Source of the DNA: Verrucomicrobiota bacterium
GTDB lineage: Bacteria > Verrucomicrobiota > Verrucomicrobiia > Verrucomicrobiales > Verrucomicrobiaceae
DNA: 10,828 nucleotides
Direction of reading: 5' to 3'
Assembly: GCA_023429545.1 (NCBI GenBank)
Contig: JAEYUU010000461.1
Location: 1 to 10,828, forward strand
The notes under the pieces were generated by a model. That model saw only the letters and a program-made list of their open reading frames with translations. It did no database searches and was not told the origin of the DNA. Position 1 is the stretch's first letter; each line of letters begins with the position of its first letter. The position numbers and the translations under genes were made by a program. Shown here in pieces: positions 7,448 through 10,747 of the stretch.

Positions 7448-7526
7448 TGGTGGTGCCCGCGACGGGAGTCGCGCCCGCACTACACGAGGTTTGAGCTCGC
7501 TGCCTCTGCTATTGGGCTACGTGGGC
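7448..7526 (-). tRNA. tRNA-Leu(CAA), short variable arm, encoded CCACCA
   Basis: Acceptor GCCCACG/CGCGGGC has one A.C mismatch. D-stem is GCC/GGC, loop CAATAGCAGA. Anticodon stem GCGAG/CTCGT has loop CTCAAAC, giving CAA at 7491-7493. Variable region GTAGT is 5 nt (type I, unusual for Leu). T-loop CGCGACT. A73 is followed by CCACCA; in other bacteria tandem CCACCA is known as a decay mark on unstable tRNAs, here it is genomic. Decodes UUG. Confidence 0.82.
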
Positions 7527-7534
7527 GAAAGATT

Positions 7535-7792
7535 ATGACACGAAGGATTGACGAACGGTCATCTAGAAGTTGGTTGAGAGCGATGTCGAAGAGCGACTCA
7601 GAAAGTAGCCAGAGCCGGACTTCGAAGATCGCCTTTGTCGTGGCGACATTCTTGCTCGCTGGGTATGTGGGACTATATCTCTTGGTGCGCCCGGTGTTGT
7701 ATGGACCCAGGTCGAATATTGGCCCTGATGCGTTCTGGCAGCTCATACTCTTTGAGCCATGCCAGCGAATTGAGAACCTGCTTTTCAATTAG
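7535..7792 (+). CDS. Possible small single-span membrane protein inside the array
   Basis: An 85-aa frame on the strand opposite the tRNAs fills the gap between Leu(CAA) and Leu(CAG) almost exactly: it starts 8 nt past one tRNA and stops 4 nt before the next CCA. A hydrophilic Ser/Arg-rich N-terminus precedes one hydrophobic helix (about 32-51, IAFVVATFLLAGYVGLYLLV), then a C-terminal GPDAFWQLILFEPCQRIENLL segment. An alternative start at 7583 gives 69 aa with GAGAG just upstream. No family recognised. Chance is possible at this size, but the tight fit and membrane helix favour a gene. Confidence 0.45.
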   Translation: MTRRIDERSSRSWLRAMSKSDSESSQSRTSKIAFVVATFLLAGYVGLYLLVRPVLYGPRSNIGPDAFWQLILFEPCQRIENLLFN

Positions 7793-7796
7793 AAAA

Positions 7797-7872
7797 TGGT
7801 CCCGGCGGCAGGAATTGCACCCGCACTACATCCGTTCTGAGCGGACTGTCTCTGCTGTTGGACTACGCCGGG
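7797..7872 (-). tRNA. tRNA-Leu(CAG), short variable arm
   Basis: Acceptor CCCGGCG/CGCCGGG is perfect; A73 and CCA are encoded. D-stem GTC/GAC, loop CAACAGCAGA. Anticodon stem GTCCG/CGGAT, loop CTCAGAA, anticodon CAG at 7837-7839. Variable region GTAGT, identical to Leu(CAA), so type I. T-stem GCGGG/CCTGC, loop TGCAATT. The three Leu members share D-arm and variable features, suggesting one ancestor within the array. Decodes CUG. Confidence 0.87.
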
Positions 7873-7884
7873 GAAAAGTGAAAG

Positions 7885-7960
7885 TGGTACTCCCGACAGG
7901 ATTTTCGCCTGCAACCTCCGCGTTCGAAGCGCGGCGCTCGATACATTGAGCTTCGGAAGC
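7885..7960 (-). tRNA. tRNA-Arg(UCG) with likely T19-A56 elbow pair
   Basis: Acceptor 7954-7960 pairs with 7889-7895 (two wobbles). D-stem GCTC/GAGC, loop AATGTATC. Anticodon stem CCGCG/CGCGG, loop CTTCGAA, anticodon UCG at 7925-7927. T-stem GCAGG/CCTGT, loop CGAAAAT. C56 is A here, and the D-loop offers T at 19 in place of G, a compensating change. A73 and CCA are encoded. Decodes CGA. Confidence 0.85.
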
Positions 7961-7984
7961 ATTGATGATGAAACGAACATAAAA

Positions 7985-8059
7985 TGGTGCGCCAGGACGG
8001 TTCTGCCCCGCCGGCCTCCGCCGTGTCAGGACGGTGCTCTCCTATTGAGCTACTGGCGC
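7985..8059 (-). tRNA. tRNA-Val(GAC), altered elbow
   Basis: Acceptor GCGCCAG/CTGGCGC is perfect; A73 and CCA are encoded. D-stem GCTC/GAGC, loop AATAGGA, which aligns as A18-G19-G20. Anticodon stem CCGTC/GGCGG, loop CTGACAC, anticodon GAC at 8025-8027. T-stem GGCGG/CCGTC, loop GGCAGAA. Decodes GUC/GUU. Confidence 0.87.
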
Positions 8060-8069
8060 GAATGGAAAG

Positions 8070-8142
8070 CCGCCCCGGATGGATTTGCACCATCAACCTC
8101 CCGGGCCAAAGCCGGACGCTCTGCGAATTGAGCCACAGGGCT
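8070..8142 (-). tRNA. tRNA-Gln(UUG), no adjacent CCA
   Basis: Acceptor AGCCCTG/CGGGGCG has six pairs and an open 1-72 position (A.G); an easily melted first pair suits GlnRS. D-stem GCTC/GAGC, loop AATTCGCA. Anticodon stem TCCGG/CCGGG, loop CTTTGGC, anticodon UUG at 8107-8109. T-stem GATGG/CCATC, loop TGCAAAT. G73 is followed by CTTTCCA, so CCA is displaced by 4 nt. Decodes CAA. Confidence 0.82.
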
Positions 8143-8188
8143 GTTCAAGCATGTGTAGGATGACATAAGCTGAATGAACGATGAGGAA

Positions 8189-8263
8189 TGGTCGGGCACC
8201 CCGGTGTTGCTCCGGGTCTCTCGCCGATCCGAACGGCGCGGATTGCTGTCTTCCTCGTGCCCC
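8189..8263 (-). tRNA. tRNA-Pro(CGG), altered elbow
   Basis: Acceptor 8257-8263 pairs with 8193-8199 except G1.G72. D-stem GGA/TCC, loop AGACAGCAA. Anticodon stem CGGCG/CGCCG, loop TTCGGAT, anticodon CGG at 8229-8231. T-stem CCCGG/CCGGG, loop AGCAACA. A73 and CCA are encoded. The D-arm closely matches Pro(GGG). Decodes CCG. Confidence 0.85.
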
Positions 8264-8290
8264 AGAAATTGAATAGAGTGAAAAGCGAAG

Positions 8291-8360
8291 TGGAGTCACG
8301 GGACTCGCACCCCGATCCGCGCCATGCCGTGACGCTGTCCTGCTTTTGAACGATGACCCC
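8291..8360 (-). tRNA. tRNA-Ala(GGC) with G3.U70, C33, no CCA
   Basis: Acceptor GGGGTCA/TGACTCC contains the G3.U70 wobble that defines Ala identity; A73. D-stem GTTC/GGAC, loop AAAAGCA. Anticodon stem GCGTC/GGCGC, loop ACGGCAT, anticodon GGC at 8326-8328 with C33. The T-arm reads CGGGG-TGCGAG-TCCCG with a 6-nt loop, or 4 bp with 8 nt. The 3' end continues CTTC, so CCA must be added. Decodes GCC/GCU. Confidence 0.8.
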
Positions 8361-8375
8361 GTGTGGTTATAGAAA

Positions 8376-8450
8376 TGGTCGGGCCAGCCGGTAACGCACC
8401 GGCTATCTCAAGTCCCCCAGACTTGCGGATTGCTTTCTTCCTCTGGCCCG
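8376..8450 (-). tRNA. tRNA-Pro(GGG), altered elbow
   Basis: Acceptor CGGGCCA/TGGCCCG is perfect with C1-G72, typical of bacterial Pro; A73 and CCA are encoded. D-stem GGA/TCC, loop AGAAAGCAA. Anticodon stem CAAGT/ACTTG, loop CTGGGGG, anticodon GGG at 8416-8418. T-stem GCCGG/CCGGC, loop TGCGTTA. Decodes CCC/CCU. Confidence 0.87.
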
Positions 8451-8461
8451 TGTGAGTGAAA

Positions 8462-8537
8462 TGGACGCGCGACCCGGACTCGCACCGGGTAAGCCGATTT
8501 TGCAGACCGACGGCTCGACGACTTTACCTTTCGCGCG
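8462..8537 (-). tRNA. tRNA-Cys(GCA) with U73
   Basis: Acceptor CGCGCGA/TCGCGCG is perfect, with U73 (the Cys identity base) and CCA. D-stem GGT/GCC with an 11-nt loop in which C18-G19 is the best match. Anticodon stem TCGGT/ATCGG, loop CTGCAAA, anticodon GCA at 8501-8503. T-stem CCCGG/CCGGG, loop TGCGAGT. Decodes UGC/UGU. Confidence 0.86.
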
Positions 8538-8562
8538 GTGAATGAATGGAATGAAACGAAAT

Positions 8563-8638
8563 TGGGGAGACCAACCGGGATTGCACCGGTACCACAGCGT
8601 TCACAGGGCTGGATGCGTACTATTACACCATGGTCTCC
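8563..8638 (-). tRNA. tRNA-His(GUG) with G-1 and C73
   Basis: Acceptor GAGACCA/TGGTCTC is preceded by an extra G opposite C73, the G-1:C73 pair unique to tRNA-His; CCA is encoded. D-arm GTGT/ACGC or GTG/CGC, core AATAGTA. Anticodon stem CAGCC/CGCTG with one C.C mismatch, loop CTGTGAA, anticodon GUG at 8602-8604. T-stem ACCGG/CCGGT, loop TGCAATC. Decodes CAC/CAU. Confidence 0.88.
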
Positions 8639-8685
8639 ATTGAAGATGGGGGTGAGTGATACGAATACTCGAAACATATCTGTGA

Positions 8686-8760
8686 TGGTGGGCCGCCACG
8701 GTGCTGCCCCGTGTTCTGCGGATTAAAAGCCCGCTGCATCGCTGGCAATGCTTGCGGCCC
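8686..8760 (-). tRNA. tRNA-Lys(UUU), altered elbow
   Basis: Acceptor GGGCCGC/GCGGCCC is perfect; A73 and CCA are encoded. D-stem GCAT/ATGC, loop TGCCAGCG. Anticodon stem GCGGG/TCCGC, loop CTTTTAA, anticodon UUU at 8725-8727. T-stem CACGG/CCGTG, loop GGCAGCA. Decodes AAA (AAG by wobble). Differs strongly from Lys(CUU), so the two are not a recent duplication. Confidence 0.88.
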
Positions 8761-8772
8761 ACGAAGGGAAAA

Positions 8773-8868
8773 TGGCGGAGACCAGTGGACATGCTCCACT
8801 ACCCGCGAGGGATCGCGGATTCATCCGGCTTCCAACCGGTGGCGGCACGCTGGTCCGCTTTGGTCTCC
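8773..8868 (-). tRNA. tRNA-Ser(GGA), long variable arm
   Basis: Acceptor GGAGACC/GGTCTCC is perfect; G73 and CCA are encoded. D-stem GCGG/CCGC, loop ACCAGCGTG. Anticodon loop TTGGAAG on a 4-bp stem (the fifth position is A.A), anticodon GGA at 8831-8833. The variable arm folds as CCGCGA-TCCC-TCGCGG. T-stem AGTGG/CCACT, loop AGCATGT. Decodes UCC/UCU. Confidence 0.87.
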
Positions 8869-8885
8869 TCTAAGTAAGGAGAAAT

Positions 8886-8961
8886 TGGCGGCCCTGGTTG
8901 GATTCGCACCAACAACCTCCCGGGTCAGAGCCGGGCACTCTACTGGTTGAGCTACAGGGCA
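8886..8961 (-). tRNA. tRNA-Gln(CUG) with open 1-72 pair
   Basis: Acceptor TGCCCTG/CAGGGCC has six pairs and a U1.C72 mismatch; the other Gln tRNA here also has an open first pair, matching GlnRS preference. D-stem GCTC/GAGT, loop AACCAGTA. Anticodon stem CCGGG/CCCGG, loop CTCTGAC, anticodon CUG at 8926-8928. T-stem GTTGG/CCAAC, loop TGCGAAT. G73 and CCA are encoded. Decodes CAG. Confidence 0.87.
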
Positions 8962-8980
8962 ATTGAGTGTTGAAACGAAA

Positions 8981-9056
8981 TGGATCCTCCGGCCGGAGCT
9001 GCCCCGGCATGGGTCGCTTTACGAGAGCGGTGCATTGCTGACTCTGCCACGGAGGA
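8981..9056 (-). tRNA. tRNA-Thr(CGU), altered elbow
   Basis: Acceptor TCCTCCG/CGGAGGA is perfect; U73 and CCA are encoded. D-stem GCA/TGC, core AGTCAGCAA. Anticodon stem CCGCT/AGCGA (outer C.A), loop CTCGTAA, anticodon CGU at 9021-9023. T-stem GCCGG/CCGGC, loop GGCAGCT. It is the only Thr tRNA in the window; decoding of ACC, ACU and ACA would need members outside it. Confidence 0.86.
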
Positions 9057-9071
9057 ATTGATCGGGGAAAG

Positions 9072-9148
9072 TGGTGCTCCCGCGAGGACTTGCACCTCGA
9101 GCCTCGGTCTTCGCAGAACCGTGTGCAGTCTCGTTACACCTCGGGAGC
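9072..9148 (-). tRNA. tRNA-Arg(GCG), altered elbow
   Basis: Acceptor GCTCCCG/CGGGAGC is perfect; A73 and CCA are encoded. D-stem GTGT/GCAC, loop AACGAGACT. Anticodon stem CGGTT/GACCG, loop CTGCGAA, anticodon GCG at 9112-9114. T-stem CGAGG/CCTCG, loop TGCAAGT. Most bacteria read this box with an A34 (inosine) tRNA, so a G34 Arg tRNA is itself unusual. Decodes CGC/CGU. Confidence 0.87.
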
Positions 9149-9165
9149 TTTTGGGAATGAAAATT

Positions 9166-9239
9166 TGGAGCGCCATGCCGGTACTGCCCGGCACTCTCAA
9201 CTTGGAAGGATGACGTGCTCGCTACTACACCAATGGCGC
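9166..9239 (-). tRNA. tRNA-Gly(UCC) with U73 and 6-nt T-loop
   Basis: Acceptor GCGCCAT/ATGGCGC is perfect; U73 matches bacterial Gly; CCA is encoded. D-stem GTGT/GCAC, loop AGTAGCGA. Anticodon stem TCATC/GTTGA with one T.T, loop CTTCCAA, anticodon UCC at 9204-9206. T-stem GCCGG/CCGGC closes a 6-nt loop, GCAGTA. Decodes GGA/GGG. Confidence 0.85.
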
Positions 9240-9253
9240 ATGGATAAACGAAA

Positions 9254-9329
9254 TGGTCGCTGAACCAGGAATCGCACCTGAATCTGCCGATCTTCAGTCG
9301 GCCGCATTGACTGACTCTGCCATTCAGCG
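9254..9329 (-). tRNA. tRNA-Phe(GAA), altered elbow
   Basis: Acceptor CGCTGAA/TTCAGCG is perfect; A73 and CCA are encoded. D-stem GCA/TGC, core AGTCAGTCAA. Anticodon stem GCCGA/TCGGC, loop CTGAAGA, anticodon GAA at 9293-9295. T-stem TCAGG/CCTGG, loop TGCGATT. Decodes UUC/UUU. Confidence 0.88.
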
Positions 9330-9338
9330 GGAAAGGAA

Positions 9339-9412
9339 TGGTCCCTCCACACGGTATCGCGCCGTGGTCTTCCGCTTATCGGGCGGGTGCTCTACTATTG
9401 AGCTACAGAGGG
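9339..9412 (-). tRNA. tRNA-Ile(GAU) with C33
   Basis: Acceptor CCCTCTG/TGGAGGG pairs with two wobbles; A73 and CCA are encoded. D-stem GCTC/GAGC, loop AATAGTA. Anticodon stem CCCGC/GCGGA (outer C.A), loop CCGATAA, anticodon GAU at 9378-9380, with C instead of U at 33. T-stem CACGG/CCGTG, loop CGCGATA. Decodes AUC/AUU. Confidence 0.85.
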
Positions 9413-9422
9413 AATCATAAGA

Positions 9423-9496
9423 TGGTCGCCTGAAACGGTAATGCTCCGCTGTCTTCCGGATGTGAGCCGGTTGCTCTCCTTTTGAGCTATCAGGCG
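9423..9496 (-). tRNA. tRNA-Val(CAC), altered elbow
   Basis: Acceptor CGCCTGA/TCAGGCG is perfect; A73 and CCA are encoded. D-stem GCTC/GAGC, loop AAAAGGA, the same A18-G19-G20 arrangement as Val(GAC). Anticodon stem has four pairs plus A.A, loop CTCACAT, anticodon CAC at 9462-9464. T-stem AGCGG/CCGTT, loop AGCATTA. Decodes GUG. Confidence 0.86.
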
Positions 9497-9520
9497 TGAA
9501 GGATGGATGGCTGTTGAAAA

Positions 9521-9595
9521 TGGCACCCGCACCCGGATCTGCCCCGGGATTTTCCGATAGAAAGTCGGATGTGCTGACTGTTGCACCATGCGGGC
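9521..9595 (-). tRNA. tRNA-Glu(UUC), altered elbow
   Basis: Acceptor GCCCGCA/TGCGGGT is complete with a G1.U72 wobble; G73 (as in bacterial Glu) and CCA are encoded. D-stem GTGC/GCAC, loop AACAGTCA. Anticodon stem TCCGA/TCGGA, loop CTTTCTA, anticodon UUC at 9560-9562. T-stem CCCGG/CCGGG, loop GGCAGAT. Decodes GAA/GAG. Confidence 0.87.
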
Positions 9596-9615
9596 GTGAT
9601 GAAGGACTCACGAAA

Positions 9616-9704
9616 TGGCGGAGCACCAGGGACTCGCACCCCGAATTCCACGAAGTGGAACAGCGGTTTTCAAGACCGCGTCCTCGTCTGGCCGGACATG
9701 CTCC
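9616..9704 (-). tRNA. tRNA-Ser(UGA), long variable arm
   Basis: Acceptor GGAGCAT/GTGCTCC is complete; G73 and CCA are encoded. D-stem GTCC/GGAC follows the acceptor directly, without the usual two linking bases; loop GGCCAGACGA. Anticodon stem GCGGT/ACCGC, loop CTTGAAA, anticodon UGA at 9670-9672. Variable arm TTCCAC-TTC-GTGGAA. T-stem CGGGG/CCCTG, loop TGCGAGT. Decodes UCA/UCG. Confidence 0.87.
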
Positions 9705-9723
9705 AAAATGAACGATTAGAAAT

Positions 9724-9797
9724 TGGCTGCCCGCCGTGGACTCGCACCACGACAATCCGCTTAACAGGCGGTCATGCTCCTTTGACATCAGCGGGCA
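9724..9797 (-). tRNA. tRNA-Asn(GUU), altered elbow
   Basis: Acceptor TGCCCGC/GCGGGCA is perfect with U1-A72, and G73 fits bacterial Asn; CCA is encoded. D-stem ATG/CAT, core AAAGGA (A18-G19 by alignment). Anticodon stem has four pairs plus A.A, loop CTGTTAA, anticodon GUU at 9763-9765. T-stem CGTGG/CCACG, loop TGCGAGT. Decodes AAC/AAU. Confidence 0.86.
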
Positions 9798-9817
9798 ATT
9801 GAAATGAAAACATCGCA

Positions 9818-9943
9818 AGGTACTCCCGGCAGAGCCGAGCGAAGCGAGACAGCCGCTCACTTGTCTTCAAACTTTAAGCGGCAACTTGCACCTGCATATC
9901 TCCGTTTAGAAGACGGATGCCTCATCTCTTCGACCACGGGAGC
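9818..9943 (-). tRNA. tRNA-Arg(UCU) interrupted by about 50 nt in the T-stem
   Basis: Acceptor 9937-9943 pairs with 9822-9828 (G1.U72 wobble, otherwise complete). D-stem GTC/GGC, loop GAAGAGATGA. Anticodon stem TCCGT/ACGGA, loop CTTCTAA, anticodon UCU at 9908-9910. T-loop TGCAAGT (9884-9890) follows T-stem GCAGG, but the 3' half of the stem lies about 50 nt away: 9829-9832 restores it. The insert (about 9833-9882) contains a GCCGCT/AGCGGC hairpin. A73 is followed by CCT. Without removal of the insert this gene is broken. Confidence 0.75.
9833..9882 (-). repeat. 50-nt insert inside tRNA-Arg(UCU)
   Basis: The insert separates the two halves of an otherwise normal tRNA at about position 61/62. 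It carries a 6-bp terminal hairpin (GCCGCT with AGCGGC) and a GAGCGAAGCGAG-type block near the acceptor side. Limits are uncertain by a few bases. It could be an intron-like sequence or a small palindromic insertion element. Confidence 0.55.
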
Positions 9944-9968
9944 GTGATGAGAGGCGGTGATAAGAATA

Positions 9969-10045
9969 TGGTCGCGCGCCCCGGTTCTGCCCCGGGCATC
10001 TACCTCGTCCCAAACGAGGCGGGTTCGATAGCTCCCTCGCACGCG
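9969..10045 (-). tRNA. tRNA-Pro(UGG), altered elbow
   Basis: Acceptor CGCGTGC/GCGCGCG has C1-G72 and one wobble; A73 and CCA are encoded. D-stem GGG/CCC, loop AGCTATCGAA (C18-G19 is the best alignment). Anticodon stem CCTCG/CGAGG, loop TTTGGGA, anticodon UGG at 10010-10012. T-stem CCCGG/CCGGG, loop GGCAGAA. Decodes CCA; with CGG and GGG the Pro box is complete. Confidence 0.86.
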
Positions 10046-10078
10046 ATAAAGTAAAACGAAGGGGATGCTGGATGAAAT

Positions 10079-10155
10079 TGGCGGCCTGTGCGGGCATTGC
10101 TCCCGCGACCTTCCGCTCGACAGGCGGTTGCTCTTCGTGGCTGAGCTAACAGGCC
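10079..10155 (-). tRNA. tRNA-Asp(GUC), altered elbow
   Basis: Acceptor GGCCTGT/ACAGGCC is perfect; G73 matches Asp; CCA is encoded. D-stem GCTC/GAGC, loop AGCCACGAA (C18-G19). Anticodon stem has four pairs plus A.A, loop CTGTCGA, anticodon GUC at 10119-10121. T-stem GCGGG/CCCGC, loop AGCAATG. Decodes GAC/GAU. Confidence 0.87.
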
Positions 10156-10164
10156 GTATAAAAT

Positions 10165-10251
10165 TGGTGCGCCGTTCAGGTACTGCCCCTGATTGGCCGG
10201 GTAGGCAGTGGTTTTACGGACCACTTCGTATCTTTAGCGAGCCACCGGCGC
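10165..10251 (-). tRNA. tRNA-Tyr(GUA), type II, C33
   Basis: Acceptor GCGCCGG/ACGGCGC has six pairs and one G.A; A73 and CCA are encoded. D-stem TCG/CGA, loop CTAAAGATA. Anticodon stem GTGGT/ACCAC, loop CCGTAAA, anticodon GUA at 10215-10217 with C33. The longer variable region forms a small GCC/GGC stem, as expected for bacterial Tyr. T-stem TCAGG/CCTGA, loop GGCAGTA. Decodes UAC/UAU. Confidence 0.84.
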
Positions 10252-10268
10252 ATGTGGTGACATGAAAT

Positions 10269-10341
10269 TGGTTGCGGGACGTGGCGTCGCACCACGATGA
10301 GGAAGCTTATGAGACTTCCGCGGTTGCTCAACCTTCCCGCA
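10269..10341 (-). tRNA. tRNA(CAU), Met or Ile2, reduced D-arm
   Basis: Acceptor TGCGGGA/TCCCGCA is perfect; A73 and CCA are encoded. Only 16 nt lie between acceptor and anticodon stem, folding as GGTT-GAGC-AACC, a very small D-arm. Anticodon stem GAAGT/GCTTC, loop CTCATAA, anticodon CAU at 10309-10311. T-stem CGTGG/CCACG, loop TGCGACG. It lacks the initiator features (unpaired 1-72, three G-C pairs above the loop). It may be elongator Met or a lysidine-type Ile tRNA. Confidence 0.82.
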
Positions 10342-10366
10342 ATTGATGAGATCGGCCGATTGAGAT

Positions 10367-10441
10367 TGGTGGACCGCCAGGGAGTTGCACCCTGCTCTCC
10401 CGCGTGCGAGGCGGGTGACCTTCTGGATGATCGAGCAGCCC
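10367..10441 (-). tRNA. tRNA-Ala(CGC) with G3.U70
   Basis: Acceptor GGGCTGC/GCGGTCC is complete with G3.U70, the Ala identity pair; A73 and CCA are encoded. D-stem GATC/GGTC, loop ATCCAGAA. Anticodon stem CCCGC/GCGGG, loop CTCGCAC, anticodon CGC at 10406-10408. T-stem CAGGG/CCCTG, loop TGCAACT. Decodes GCG. Confidence 0.87.
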
Positions 10442-10448
10442 ATGAAAC

Positions 10449-10524
10449 TGGTAGCGGAAGCGGGACTCGAACCCGCGTGTAAGCGGCTTATGAGGCCGCT
10501 GCCTTACCCCTTGGCTATTCCGCA
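10449..10524 (-). tRNA. tRNA-Met(CAU), canonical elbow
   Basis: The only full-length member with normal elbow bases: T-loop TTCGAGT and D-loop AAGGGGTAA containing GG. Acceptor 10518-10524 pairs with 10453-10459 except U1.U72; A73 and CCA are encoded. Anticodon stem GCGGC/GCCGC, loop CTCATAA, anticodon CAU at 10490-10492. The mismatched 1-72 pair recalls initiator tRNA, but the GGG/CCC run of the initiator anticodon stem is absent, so elongator Met (or Ile2) is more likely. It would be picked up as an ordinary tRNA. Confidence 0.9.
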
Positions 10525-10536
10525 GTTGGAAAATTT

Positions 10537-10637
10537 ATGATTTACGATTGATGATTTTTGATTGGAGGTCTGCAATCACAATGCGCCTTTGCATGGCCGC
10601 ATCGGACCGAAATCAAAAATCACACATCACAAATCAT
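10537..10637. repeat. AT-rich imperfect inverted repeat (MITE-like)
   Basis: Arm 10537-10563 matches the reverse complement of 10611-10637 at 22 of 27 positions, including a perfect 12-bp core (TGATTTTTGATT). The 47-nt centre is GC-richer and can form small hairpins. The AT content differs sharply from the surroundings. It occupies the linker between Met(CAU) and Trp, with no gene inside. Confidence 0.6.
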
Positions 10638-10645
10638 CAATGATT

Positions 10646-10719
10646 TGGCACGGCGTCCCGGTGCTTCCCCGGTCCCACAGAGTTTTGGAGACTCCGTTGC
10701 GCAGGCTGGCGCCCGCCGT
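10646..10719 (-). tRNA. tRNA-Trp(CCA), compact D-arm, A56
   Basis: Acceptor ACGGCGG/ACGCCGT has six pairs and one G.A; G73 (as in bacterial Trp) and CCA are encoded. D-arm GCGC/GCGC, loop CAGCCT, without the usual linker bases. Anticodon stem GGAGT/ACTCT, loop CTCCAAA, anticodon CCA at 10686-10688. T-stem ACCGG/CCGGG with one mismatch, loop GGAAGCA: position 56 is A, and a T is available at 19. Decodes UGG. Confidence 0.83.
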
Positions 10720-10747
10720 GTTCTCTTTTTGTATGAGAGATGAAAAT

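Noticed and set aside
9324..9860. 178-aa minus-strand open frame across several tRNAs
   Set aside because: It runs through the Ile, Val, Glu, Ser and Asn tRNA genes with no protein-like features; a chance frame.
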